From: Diprion similis
Taxonomy: Eukaryota; Arthropoda; Insecta; Hymenoptera; Diprionidae
DNA length: 64,000 nucleotides
Direction of reading: 5' to 3'
Assembly: GCF_021155765.1 (NCBI RefSeq)
Contig: NC_060107.1
Span: 12,076,501-12,140,500 of the forward strand
Positions 35,851-48,580 of this stretch are shown here, piece after piece. The notes under the pieces were generated by a model. That model saw only the letters and a list, made by a program, of their open reading frames with translations, did no database searches and was not told where the DNA came from. Positions within the stretch are counted from its first letter, which is position 1, and each line of letters begins with the position of its first letter. Made by a program: the position numbers and the translations under genes.

Positions 35851-37620
35851 TTCGCAATATTATATGCAGCGTGCGTCAATTATATTCACAAGTTCTGCGA
35901 TCTTTAACACTGAATCCTTGTCATAAATTACAACTCGTTACTCAATTTCCGAACAGCGCTTACTAAATCTAAATCTTCATCTTCATCCACACGGAATACT
36001 CATGGATGTTTCACTAGTTATCTTCTCGCACTCGCCAGCCGCTCTTACTATTCAAATATTGCTTACGTATCATAAGCAAGAGGCTCATGCACTCACTTTT
36101 TGGTCCGTACCAAGAGATTTAGCGAGAATCGTATTTTGGATTGCTGTCAGTCGCGTAACAGAACTTTAGGCTATCGCAACGAACCCCACTCCGCTGTATC
36201 CCCTCGAGAGCTGCGCATGCGCCGTAGATCCTAACTCAAACTAAGGTCATGTAGTACTCCTACCTTTACGGACCGAGCAAATTTAGCTATTTACAAAGAG
36301 CAGGTTATTAATATCCGACTTTTTGAAGGATCACGATGTCTCTAGTCACGTACACATGGCTACAATGATTCCGAAACGGCTAATTTTTCAAACAAGTCAG
36401 TTACGTTAGCTAGGGTTACTGGTCAAGACTTCTCGAAGTAAGAATTTGCGGGAAATCTGGCTTTATTCAAGTCAAGAAAAAAGTGTCGAGAACTCAAGAA
36501 ATTGCGTCTTGATTGAGCTTTTGCCCTCCCCCAAATTTATTTATCTTACCCTATGTTTTTAAGGTTTGTAAACAATCCACGCATATAATATTAGTTCCTC
36601 GTCAATATATTAAGCAGAATTTCATGCAACTCAATTTTAGTCACAAACAATAATAACGCGATAGCGTCGAACGCACGACTTTGTTGATCACTGATCACTT
36701 GTGGAACACTGACGAACGTTGGGTTGATAGCTCTGGCAGATTTAATGAGCGTTTCAAAGAGGGGGGCAGAGAGGGGGGATAACTTACTTCCGTCCATGAG
36801 ACATTCCCTTTCCAAATTGACCGGCACTTGAATCTTCAATTATTATCGATTTTGTTGAATCCCATCTTACGATTCACGTGATCACGTGAAGGGAATTGTG
36901 GCATGTTAGGCAGATTGGAATAACTATCTACTACCAAGAAAAATTTACTTTGCAATTTAGAAACCATTGAGATGATAATGTATATTCAAACAAGCACCAG
37001 CAACAATCCCCTTATTCAAAAAAAAAAATATTGAAATCAAAATTGTTACTGCCAAGCACGTAACTTCTTCCCAAAAATAAGAAATCGCAGCCATCGGACT
37101 TCCGAGATAGTCTAATTGATTAGGGGGCTCATATATTACCATTTCAGTAAGTTTTTCATTATCTTAGCCAATGAAGAGTTTTTCCTGTCAAATGCTTTGT
37201 TGTTCAGGTCTGATCTTCTTTACGACAAAAGAGTACTCACGGAAAATGATTGGATGTAATTGCAAAACTTAAGATTCGTGCTGGAATTCCAATGTCTTGT
37301 GCACCATGTCGAAGATACTTTTTGTATCACATAAAATTCGGTTTATCCCGCAAGATATTTAATCGAAAAAGTTCGCCAAGTCAAAGTAACTCCGATTCTT
37401 TTTTAATGTACTTAGCGCGAGACTTTACTGAGTCTTTTCATAATACATGCGAAATTACCGATTTAACAGTATACCGTATATGGTGCAATTTCATTTTTTT
37501 ATATTACATTTCTACAAGCTACGATAATTATTTAGACTAAAAGTCATGGTCCATGGTTCGAATCTTAGGTCATTCATGATCATCACGTCGTCATCAGAAA
37601 AGGTGCAGATTCTTCCGGCT
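35851..37620. other. Spacer between CYP4 copy 3 and the small secreted gene
   Basis: This should contain the CYP4 copy 3 promoter, though no TATA box is placed where it would fit the start. A CTGCGCATGCGCC palindrome lies near 36213. Two minus frames of 82 and 61 codons (about 36591-36839 and 36957-37142) match nothing I recognise. Confidence 0.4.
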
Positions 37621-39050
37621 TTATCCTATGCCAGGTACTTCGTGAGATACTGTCCCGGTGAATGTCAACAATAAAAAAGACTCCTCGTCAGGCATGTGTA
37701 AGGCAATATTACCCTCCAGCTTTCCGTCTGGAATTGTTGGTAAGCTGTTGGTGTCAATGGTATAGTCGACGATTCGGTAATTACCCTTGAAATAAAAAAT
37801 CAAATCTGTACTCAAAGTTTTTATCGTGGAATCATTCCATGCAGCACGTAACATTGTACAAACATTTCTAAAACGTTTGTATATTGCTATTGCGGCTACA
37901 GCGTGGCGGCAATATTACAGCAGGATTGCAATTTTTCACAATTTTGATTAATCAAATTTGCAAAAACACTGTACAGGGTATTCAAAATATTTCAAACTTT
38001 GAAAAGTTACGTTGATGCCATATTTCTAGATTATTGCACAGTCTATCGGGAATATTTCAAATTTTTTTTGTCAAGTCACGTTGTTGGATTGATTCTGCGA
38101 TATTTAAAACCTCACAAAATCAAAGTGTTGCGATTTGCCTGGAATATTTCACCCTTGTAAAATTACATTGCTGCAGTGTTTATACAATATTTCGCGACTA
38201 GTGGATTGAATCATTCTCACCTCTGTGAGTGCACACTCGGATGGAAAGGGTTTTCCGGCAGCCAGGAAACCCTTGGCAATTACTTCATCCTCCATTGCTT
38301 CACACAGACTCATATCTATAAACAGTACAGGACTACCTTCCAAAGTGATATTCGTAGATAACTGAAAAACGTAAAAGTAATATCTTAGAACTTTGATTTC
38401 TTAGTCGCAGCTCTAAAAATATTTAAATACCTTCTGCAAAGTCATCTACCAAAGCTCTAAAATCAGTCAAATGGCGTGAAAATGATTCATAAATTGTCCG
38501 TCTAAGTTTTGTATATAAGTGTTCAAAAATTAGTAAAAAAAATTTCCACCTAGAATTTTATTTCTAGATTTGATTATCAAGAGTTTTGGTAAATCCCTTC
38601 GTCGTATTTTGGCGCTCGGTCCATGTTCGGAACTACACAACCAGCAAAATACTCGCCATCATGTCTTCAGGGAAGGTTTTCGAAATCGGAGCTACTATCC
38701 CAACTTTATTCGCTGGCTTCGCTTGGGTTATGGTCGCCGTCCATTCGTCGACGAATTCTGATTTCTTTTGGACCACATCTACACTCAGGATATTCACGCG
38801 CAACGTCGGCTGGAAGAGAATATTTACGATTCCAAATACAGACTTCCCGTAAATTATGAAATCATTCGGGAGAAATTCGATCCGATTGACTGCATGAGCA
38901 GAAACGTGTTTTTGCTACCAAATTCAGTGTTTAGGCTTCAAATAAATTATTTGGAGAAAACTAATCTCATATTTTAATACTCACGTCACCAGCTTCGCTT
39001 GGAGTCGAGCCGTAAAAAGCAGCGAGGAACAGGACGCCAAAAACCAACAT
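37621..39050 (-). CDS. Small secreted protein, probably MD-2/ML-like fold
   Basis: Likely exons are 38986-39050, 38705-38889, 38221-38361 and 37621-37785. Exon 1 gives a signal peptide, MLVFGVLFLAAFYGSTPA. Exon 2 has SVFGIVNILFQPTLRVN and EFVDEWTATI. Exon 3 has FIDMSLCEAM and then FPSECALTE. Exon 4 has GNYRIVDYTIDTNSLP and ends HEVPGIG. Two cysteines bracket a segment followed by the G-x-Y-x-I-x-x-Y and P-x-G pattern seen in insect DUF1091/MD-2-related lipid-recognition proteins, so lipid or small-ligand binding outside the cell is a reasonable but weak inference. Junctions 2-3 and 3-4 are phase 0 and consistent. The obvious exon 1 donor (GTGAGT) and exon 2 acceptor do not agree in phase, and the exon 2 donor is weak. 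A TATA box lies upstream. Confidence 0.6.
37860..38200. repeat. Degenerate TTGCAATATT-rich dispersed repeat
   Basis: Blocks such as TTTCAAACTTTGAAAAGTTA, GTAAAATTACATTGCTGCAG and ATACAATATTTCGC recur about every 65-70 bases in the intron between the last two exons of the small secreted gene. Confidence 0.5.
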
Positions 39051-39098
39051 GGTAAGAGCACGCAAAATATCTATCAGAAACAGTACAGAACTGTGGAG

Positions 39099-39106
39099 TA
39101 TTTATA
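39099..39106 (-). promoter_or_regulatory. TATA box of the small secreted gene
   Basis: Read on the minus strand this is TATAAATA, about 50 bases upstream of the ATG at 39050. That leaves room for a start site near 39070-39075 and a short leader. The position supports the chosen first exon. Confidence 0.5.
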
Positions 39107-39199
39107 CCACTGCATGACAGAGGTACACACGTTTGATATCACTTTCGGATAACGTAACAATTAATTTCCAGGGATGCATGCAAATTTTTAATACCAGTG

Positions 39200-42100
39200 A
39201 ATCCACAGATTATTTCAAACAGAGGATTTTATCTCCTCAATACTGATGAAAAATGCATCTTCGAAACTTTTTTTTCGATAATTATACTTTTTCTTTCATT
39301 CTTCAGTTTCCCTAAATTCTTGACATCCACAAGCAATTTCTTCCGAAAACCGAAAATGTTCAAAATGGATGAAAACTGTGGAATAGATCGAGCTTGTTCG
39401 TCCCTGCATCACGATTCAGGATGTCATGCTGCATGATCATAATATCTGCACACAATTAATGGGTGATGATTCATTCTGATACAGCACTAACGTGACGATC
39501 AGCCACGGCGACGTGGGAACTCAGAAAGCGTGAGAACCAATGCAGGCTTTATTACATGTTAGAAGACACTTACAGGCTTCAGCAAATTTTGGAATTCGAA
39601 TTGAGGAATTTTTTGCAGAAATAATTGTACCATTTAGTATTTCGTACCACTAAAATGGCTTAAGAACGTGATGTTTTGCAATACGTTTTATATTTAGTTT
39701 CACAGGGGGTTGCAATTTCGAACTTCTTCCTGATACTGAGAACATCGTTCCCGATGAAAAGTTATCATAGACAACTGAAAACTGGAACTCTTTCCTATTC
39801 ATATACACGGTGGAAGGATGTCTATTAAGCAGAATATGAAAAATACCGTATCAGATAGCGATCATCGGAGTTTTTAAATTTGATTGAAAATGATTACAAT
39901 GAATAAAAAATCAATTTTCTTTGTATTTTATTTTTATTTCCTGATATGTCTTCTTCGCACTCCTGAAGATCCCATGAGTCTAGAAAAGTTCACACAAATT
40001 GATTCTGAGATGAAGGATTTTTACTGAAAAGACAGTAAGGCTAACCACTTTCGATTTTTTAAGTTGAAATTGGGCCAATTTTGAAAACTAGTTAAATTAA
40101 TTCTTTGACGCACTATATCGACGTAATTTTGCGAGAGGAATCGATTGCGCGCAGTCCGAATACCCTTTAAACTACTTCACCTCGCTTCTTGGATTTTTTC
40201 ATTTTATCAGACTTCCAATCGACGATCCTAGGTTTCAAATTCTCAAGTTGTCATATGCTGACCAATTTTGGTTACCTAAGTCAATCGATTGTTCATCCTA
40301 ATACTAACGGTTTCGATGCATTCTTGAATATGTTATAACTATACGAAACGTGTCTGATTAATTACTAGTGAATTATTACCCCCTGCAAAAAATGCTTTAC
40401 ATAAATCATGTACTACATACTCGATACGAGAAATTATTAACATGCAGAGTAAACTTGAAAATAGGTATTTAAAGAGAATAACACTAGAAACTCTGAGGTT
40501 GAATAGGATGATATCTGTTTCAGAAAATTGTAGGAGAAACAATATGCAAAACTTGAACCGCAGTAAAATTACGCAAAGTATCAAATGGAATCACCACCCA
40601 ACTGTGCGTATGGAAAAACATGTAAAACTAGGAGTCAGTTACGCCGATCAAGATCCATTAGAATAGAAAAGAAGTTTGATAATGGAGGTGAAGTAACTAC
40701 TTCAAACTGCAAATAAAACAATAATGTAATCTAAATAGTCTGTTGGCAAGAAAACTGGAAAAAGAAGTTACAAGAAAAACTGGGTGAATATTACAATAAA
40801 ACAAGGTTAGCAAAACGGTTTTGTATAAAGCGTATTATATTATATTATGTTGTACAAATAAATGGATGCATATCAGATAAATCGGAATTTCATCTGCAGT
40901 AGCATTCAACTCGGGAAGAAGAAAAAATTATTCTGGAGTGAAAAATACTTATAAATTCCCAAAGCATTTGAATTACTCGAGTAAATGTTATTTCGTTATT
41001 TGTTATGGCACTTCTAAAAATTTTTTTTAATTGCAGAAAAAAAGAATAACAATCTCCATTTGGTTGTAAAAAAATGGTGTGGATTTAAAAAAACTTGGCG
41101 CAGTTAACACAAAAGCTCAAACTACATTACGTTCGTAAATTCCTCACATCTGTCATTACATTTTGTTCAATTGTCGTCGCGACTGGTCTAAATTTCCGAT
41201 CCTTTAGCAACGTGATCATAAATCCATGAAGATCATAAGCGTCTCATGAATAATCTAACTTCACTCACAGTTGTTCACTGCTCCTTTCGATTTATTTATT
41301 AGAAAGCATGAAAATCCTCTAAATCAAACTATAATATCTCGAGCACAACTTAGTTCAGAAAAATCAACATGAAACTGAATGTACTGTTCTTTCGAGTTTG
41401 CGCAAATTCCCCGGAATAATATATTTTGAGGTCTTGCAACGTGGACCTGAGTATGCGGCACGTATTAATAATTCATGATTTAGTGTTAAGAGTTTAAGAC
41501 TGTGTCCAATAGAGTTATATATTCAGACTGATAAATTTTATCTGTACTTGTTGTACTTGACAATTGAATGAAATACGTCAAAAAAAAAAAAAAATTCCTC
41601 TATCGTTTTCACCACGCAATGTATTGGTGCGCCAATTGAATCAGCAGTATTGCTATTCCGCGTTCTCATCGTATCGGCCATAAGCCATAGCAACGATATT
41701 AACTATAAATGCTACATATCTCAACGTGTATAAAAGTTGTGATTTACTGTCAATTAGTTTATTGGTTAATACGGTACAACAATATCATTACCGCATATTT
41801 ACAAAAAGTAATGAAATCTAGGCAAAACATCTGAAATGCAAAAAATCACAGAAAGAACCACGAGCCCAAAGCTCTCAAGGCGGACCTCGCTGGTTCGCGT
41901 AGTGAAATTAAAACATCATTTCAAGAGCTAATGTTTCTTGAAAATTAATTATTAATGCTATAGCTACAAAGCAATCACGGAGACTAATCTTTCAGATTAT
42001 TAACATCGTAAATAAATAAATAAAAATTGTACATGTTCTTACAGCGCGAGATAGTATTTATTCAATCACATGTAACAAAAACTCGATGCTGTATGAAAAC

Positions 42101-43550
42101 AGAATGCTTGTACAAAAGCTTTAATTTGCACAATTCACCGTTCCAATGTCTTGTACATAGTTATTTGCTACAAAATATTTTGATTTAACCTACTTTATCT
42201 GAATAAAATGCATCTATTCAATTCAAAATTGATAATACGATAATGTGTTCGAAGTTGATTGATCAATTGACTCAATCCCATTAGGTCCTCAATTCTATAA
42301 ACAAAATATGCATCTAAGCTGCAAGTCGGAGAAAAAACCATTTCAAAATCGATACGTTAGTGGTACTGAACAGGATGTTATCATCCAGTCATTCTTATGC
42401 TAAATTGATTGTCTTCGAAGAAAGTACAGTCCATTTATTTGATGATAATATTAATCTTACACACACAACGTGATCACACACAACGCGAGCAAGTGTCATC
42501 GTTTCCATAAAAAATTCACAGAAAATGTACCTGCCACTCGTGAATCCTTAAACCTTGTACTAACTGTGTATAAAAATCTGAGCGTGTCCTTCAAATACCC
42601 GCGTCACAAACGATGTTGCAAATCGACGCGTTTTTAGGATCAAATCCTTATGCTAGTGATCGCCCTAGTGCCTTAAGGTCATGCAACCTGACATACATTT
42701 ATGTACTACTGTTGCTAGTGAACAGGCGATTAAACGTCTATTGGACTCATGACATGAAAAACTGAACTTATTGTCGTCCACAATACCATATTTATATGTT
42801 CACTTTTTCATTCAACTTTGATTTAATAAGCAGTAGGGCTCATAAAATCTACAAAATAGTCTAGTTGTTGACGGAGGTAGCGCAGAAACACGTTATTATA
42901 CATTTAAGATTGACAGTCATTTGTTAATATTTATACCATGATTGACGGTTTTTGTGAAGTAGAATTTTTACTAAGACTAACTGCAGCATGATTTCTTACT
43001 TTCTTCGTTGTTGTACAATATAACATTCCTTTTAGTCACATCTTATAGTGGGAATAATTCAATAAATTACTGCAAAGTATTTCCCCACAAATAGTTAATA
43101 TTTATAGTATAAAAGTGATGATTTTTCAGGTCAAAAAGTGTTTTTTGCAAGTCAACTGTTTCATGATTTCATTATTACGTTTCCTTCTAAGTAATGATGA
43201 GCTACTTACAACACAATATTAAAAGTATGATCCAGAATTTAACAGCCGTTCAAGTTTTACTTCAGTCAATTTCACCCGGTGTATAAGCCGCGGAATTCCT
43301 TAAAAGTATACAATAAAAGATTAAAGAATAATGAGAAATTGAATACAAATATGACCTTGTCGAATTTAAACAGCTAACACGACTGTTGCCCGACGAATAG
43401 CAAAGATGATCACCGAAAGCTACGAAAATTGAATGTGAGGCTGAAATTTCATGAGCAGCAGATGCAGAAGCAGCAGCAGCATTTCCCATCATCCAAGCAT
43501 CCTGATTGGTTGACTACGGTCAGGTCAAGTTGGTCAACCAATCAAAATGC
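39200..43550. other. Long intergenic stretch, no gene seen
   Basis: About 4.3 kb of AT-rich DNA lies between divergently transcribed genes. Short open frames (up to about 80 codons) have no recognisable content. An A-run is at about 41580. Confidence 0.45.
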
Positions 43551-43559
43551 GCGGTACAA

Positions 43560-43921
43560 TGCTTGATACTTATTCGACGATGGCGACTGCGCAGCTCGGC
43601 TTAACGTACTGCGCATGCGCAAAGTAAATGACAACTATCGTGCAATGCACATGGTGTGTCATGGCGACGATGCTGACCGAGACGATGTGACCGTTTGACG
43701 GATAAACGAACGTGCGGTAAACTGGAGTGTTATATTAACAGTTCTGCTGGAAATATTTTCCCGGCGTTACTCCAATCTAGTTGTGGCCTAGTTCAGGGAC
43801 GTCGGATATCAACGGTAACCGAACGAACCGGAATTACGCAGAAGGAGCGAGAAATGTAAAAGTTATGCTGGAAATAGCCGCGCGGGCGTGACGGATCTGA
43901 CGGTGGTCACTCTATCGGCTG
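43560..43921 (+). promoter_or_regulatory. GC-richer promoter and probable non-coding first exon of the TMEM272-like gene
   Basis: CpG content rises sharply here against an AT-rich background. A perfect TGCGCATGCGCA palindrome (43610-43621) matches the NRF-1/Ewg consensus. A strong donor, GGCTG|GTAAGT at 43921/43922, can join to the acceptor TTCTGTCAACAG before 45636. That gives a 5' non-coding exon and a broad, TATA-less promoter. Confidence 0.5.
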
Positions 43922-45677
43922 GTAAGTAATTGTTTACAAAACCGGCTTTTGGAATTCGCTCTCAATCGTTGAACCGTCACACGAAGAAATTTTCAGCACG
44001 TCTTGAAGCGCGCCAAATAACGACAAAATCGTTCCATTTTCAAAAATAGCTAAACTTCGGTGTATGGTATACAAACAGATCATAGATATTTTTTGCAAAT
44101 AGACTTTCCTATTTAAAATACTAAGACATAAATATGGTAATACCTTGAATGGAATAGATGACAGAAGAAAGGCTATTCGTATAATATAAGCTGTTTCGCA
44201 TCACACTTGTCGCGCAGCGAAGCTGAAAGAACTTCGATTTGTCCATATTGAACCTCGATATATTGAAAATTGTTGCATTTCTTTAAGCTCGATGTCAGTG
44301 TAACAGATTTTTAATTCTGTTACACCAAACCAAATGCTAAAAGAAAGCATGTAAGAAAATACAGAATCAAACTATTCAACTATACAAGGTATGTTAGATT
44401 GAAGCAAATTCGTGTAGTTTTTACAACGTCGAACCCAATAAGAAAATCAAACCGTGCGAGAAAAACAGAAAAATGCTAGTATAGACATTGAATTTTATGA
44501 ATATTGAAAAAATACCTAATGAAAATTTAAGTACACAGATAAGTTTTTAATCTTGTTTGAAATTCACAGGTCTTATCCTTGTGCAATTTAAGTGGTTAAA
44601 TCTCACAGGTTGATGATCAGAATAAACATCGGTTTCACTATTAAATTAGAAAGTGAAATAAAATTGGTAAACTTTAAATATTCCCCCTGAGGGCGAATAC
44701 TAGATAAGCTCAGAGCAAGAGCTAGTGCTTCTCATTCGGCGTCCTTGTGGCCTTTAACGATGAATGGACTGCAGTGGCTGAATCAAAAATAGAAAGAGGA
44801 GGAAGAATACAAGGCTGAAGTTAGTAACGTTAATGTATCGAAACGTTGAAACAAAAATCACTATTTTGCACCTTTAGAATACCTGAAGAAGTTGAATTTA
44901 CAAAATCTGATTTTGTCGATGCTGTATTAACGGTTTACTAAATTTCAAGTAATCCTAAAACTGCAAGAGACCGACTTTTTCCAAAGATGATTTATTACGT
45001 TTATATTATAAACTTCAGCCTCGTGAAAAAATACCGTTTCAGAAATCTCCAGCAGTGTTATTTGCGCTTATAATGATAAACGTGAATGAAACAACATCTC
45101 TATTACGCGATGGAAATGAATTTGAACAAAATCAAATGACACAAGCTAATTGTGAGATATAAAAAATTTCAACTATGATTTTATAATTGGAATTCTCTAG
45201 AATTTCCATAATAATACTAGAATTTAATCATCTCGTTGAATCTTCCAACTTTAAAATCTTTTGTTAATGTCCCAGCTTGTGTTGTTTTCAATTTCCTCAA
45301 AATCATTTCAAATAAAACTGCCGGTGTTTTTTTAAAATGTTTTTTTCCTACACCAACATCTGAATCACATCGATCCAATTTATCCCTAACGCTTAATCAT
45401 ATTTTTGGACTATAATACTTAGTCAAACTTCTCGTTTCTTAAGTCTATACGAATAAAGTTCTACATCTTTACTACACATGCATATGATACTTTCCAATCG
45501 ATTTGAAAAGTAATTGTATCACCGATTGGCCAAGAAAAAACGATTCTGTACTACGTGATAAACTGTGAAAATGATATATTTCAAGTGCATGTCAAATGAG
45601 ACAAGAATCGACGGTGGATAATCTTCTGTCAACAGGAGGTAGGAGTTGACGCGACCCTGACCTTGAATGCCAAGTAT

Positions 45678-48580
45678 ATGGATTGGAAGCGTGAACCGCG
45701 ACCTCAGGAAGAAATGCCGCTAAGCCCCTCCACCCATGGTAACCCCCTGGGGGTAACAGGAGGCGTAAATCCAGGAACAACACCTCAAATAATTCCAATT
45801 AACTGCAACCCTCCGCCGTCCTACCACAATATAAACCTGCCAATTGGCCAGCCGTCCGTATTATCTAGTGATCGAGGAGCGCCGCCTTCTTACGAAGAAG
45901 CGATAGATCCAAATGGTAAAGATAGTAATTGCATGATTATTCAATGATTAGAATATTGATCGATGGTATTGGTGATGATCTAAAAAATCAGGAACAGAGT
46001 AGTAACTTGAGGAAACTTTCTTCATTTTTTTGCGATTGTTTGAAAGTTCTGCAGCGCTTATGCATTGCAAATATTCTGATACTCATCATATTATGTGTAT
46101 TTTAGCCCCGCCGCCATCCTACGATTCTTTGTTCGGTCGAATGCGAGAGGCTCACAAGGCTTCCAAGGGTGTTTTTGACTTTTTAAAAAATATCATCGTT
46201 CTCCTTCTCGGCACAAGTGAGTCTGCAATTCGGTATTTCTACTTATTTTTATCATAGCTCTCTACGCATCACGACTATATGCACAAGAATATTATATTCT
46301 TAATCAGTTTCACAGCATGATAATAACAATGATTTGATCATCGCTACCTGCCAGCAGCATTGTTCGGGTGCTTCCCATGATTATGATATATTCGCTCGAC
46401 CACTTGGCTAGTTGCAATATGTGACCAGGTTTTAAAATACGCATTAAACAACATCAACCTCCGCACTTGGCAGTCAAGTAATTGTTTGTTTGTTTGTTTT
46501 TTTTTTTTTTTTTTCTCTTCTTTAATCTTATATCGACCCAATGATTCATTTGGAAATATGTGTATACACATGTACGTAAAAATGAATATAATAAAGCAAT
46601 GAATACAAGTTTCACCTGAACGCTGCATTTGTATAGTGGGAATTAAGTTCAAGGTTTAATTGTAAGTTTATATTACACGTCCGCTAAAAGTGGGACATAG
46701 TGTGACCTTCACGATATGTCAAGATGTTTTAGAGAGTTCATTTAAATGCTAATGCATGGGCCTAATACTCTTGACTCTTTCGTTGCACTGGAATTTTAAT
46801 TTCGATTAACAATTTAATGGATCAATATTAATGAAAATCGATAAAATTTCTTTTTCGAAGATTACACTTGAGTACAATTTTTTTATAACTCTGACGAAAC
46901 GTTAAATGGCACAGCTACAACGTCGTTAAACAATTAGTTAATTCGAAACTCTCTCCTTTTCAGTTGGGTGCACGATCATCTTAGGTGTGACAATAGTGAT
47001 TCCAATTTGCATGATGGTGATCGGTGGACTTTATTTGTACGATTGTCCTCAGGGAGAATACATTCCAGTTTATCTGTTAGTTGGGGGTGGTATTGGGGTT
47101 TTTAAACAGCTGCTGCACCTTTCGGTCAGAGTTCGCGAACGCCAGGAAGAACGGGACGAAGAGAGAGTCAGACAATCCTCCACGCAAACCTTGATAAACT
47201 GCTTTATGCTCGGCTGGTTCATCATCGGTGAGTAAAAGTCACTCGAACGATTCGTGTTACGGTTTTTACGCAATAACAGTTGGCGGTCTTCGCAATATTC
47301 CCATTCCCGTTTATGTTAATTTTTTGAATCACAAAAATGGAGCTCTCTTTTCTTCGTTTAAGATCCAAGAATATCGCACGATTTGGTATCGTTGGGTTCC
47401 GTGGATATTGCAGCAATCTACCGATTTTTTTAATTACAGTCAAAATCAGGGTCCATACATGCCGCTAAAAATTTAAAAATTCGAAGATAGTCCCGGATAT
47501 TTAAGAAAAATTTGTACAGCTCGTGAAAAATTCATGTTTGCCAAAATAAAAAAAACTCCGAGTGACAAAAATCAGATTAGACTCGCAGTTCACAGAAAGT
47601 ATACGTTTGCTTTAGTGGTTAATTGATTATGATAAATTCAAAAAATGGAAAAGAACAAATAAGATACCGTTTTTATAGCCCATGTTTTTTTTCACTTTTT
47701 GATTTATAATTAATGGTACGATGAGATTATATCAATAGTCTGTAAATTTAACTATTTAACTAAATGCAACTAAATCATTGATTAGGTAGTAGATGAGCTA
47801 TCTTGTCAGAATCAATTCCGAGATGATTAATTCTTTTTGAAATCGAATAAGACATTTTTATTTTTGATTAGTATATTAGTATTAGTTTCGTTTGAAAATT
47901 ACTTTTTTAAATTACGTGTTCGGACCTCTAGTATCTGAAAAACCGGTCTATAGAGAATCGGTCCGTCTGCCAAAATTATTATTTGAACGTTTTGGAAAAA
48001 AAAACTAACGATTTTCCCTGCTTTCCGTATACACCATAAATAATTACAGAAATATTGCGACAATATTTCCAAACTTTTCGCACTTATACTTTGGTTTAAA
48101 CCGTGTGTGCAATATTGTAAAAACATTGCAATGTGCCTGAAATGTTTGAAATCTGCTGCAAAAGTTATGCTACTAAAATGTTTCTGAAATATGTCTAATA
48201 TTTCAAACTTACTTTGCTACGATGTTTGAGAAATATTTCAAACTTTACCAAGTCACATTACTATGGGAATATATTATTCCCATAAAGTTGAACTGCTCGT
48301 TTGTCGAATTTTCTATAAATCAAGGAGATGCGACTCTGTTTTCTTCGTCTCAAATCTAATAATATAATATTTAATTTCGTCAGGTTCCATGTGGGTTTAC
48401 AAGGCGTTTGAGCCCAATTACGATCCATCCAGGGGGAAGTACTGCAACAAAACTCTGTATTTATTCGCCTTCTGGTTGATCACATGCGTCTACATTGCTT
48501 TGGGAGTCATCACAGCCTGCTTATGCAGCATTTCCGTAGCTAGCATTGCTTTTCAAAGGCCCCCTCCTGATCTCATGTAA
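45678..48580 (+). CDS. TMEM272-like PPxY-bearing membrane protein
   Basis: Coding exons are 45678-45915, 46106-46216, 46964-47227 and 48384-48580 (810 nt, 269 aa). All junctions are GT-AG and in phase. The N-terminal about 85 residues are Pro-rich and carry three copies of a PPSY core (NPPPSYHN, GAPPSYEEA, APPPSYDS), the class of motif bound by WW domains such as those of NEDD4 ligases. Then come closely spaced hydrophobic segments (IIVLLLGTIGCTIILGV and onward), YLYDCPQGEYIPVYLLVGG, a charged RVRERQEERDEERVR loop, and two more membrane segments around YCNKTLYLFAFW, ending PPPDLM. The DCP...IPVYLLV and YCNKTLYLFAFW segments are the basis for the TMEM272 call; molecular function is unknown for the family. 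The first in-frame ATG after the exon 2 acceptor is used. Confidence 0.85.
48030..48270. repeat. Degenerate TTGCAATATT-rich dispersed repeat
   Basis: The last intron of the TMEM272-like gene holds GTGCAATATTGTAAAAACAT, ATATTTCAAACTTACTTTGC and AATATTTCAAACTTTACC in near-tandem arrangement. Confidence 0.5.

Noticed and set aside
45663-45680. Upstream TTG as the start of the TMEM272-like protein
   Set aside because: Non-ATG starts are rare in animals, and an in-frame ATG lies 15 bases downstream, after a good splice acceptor.
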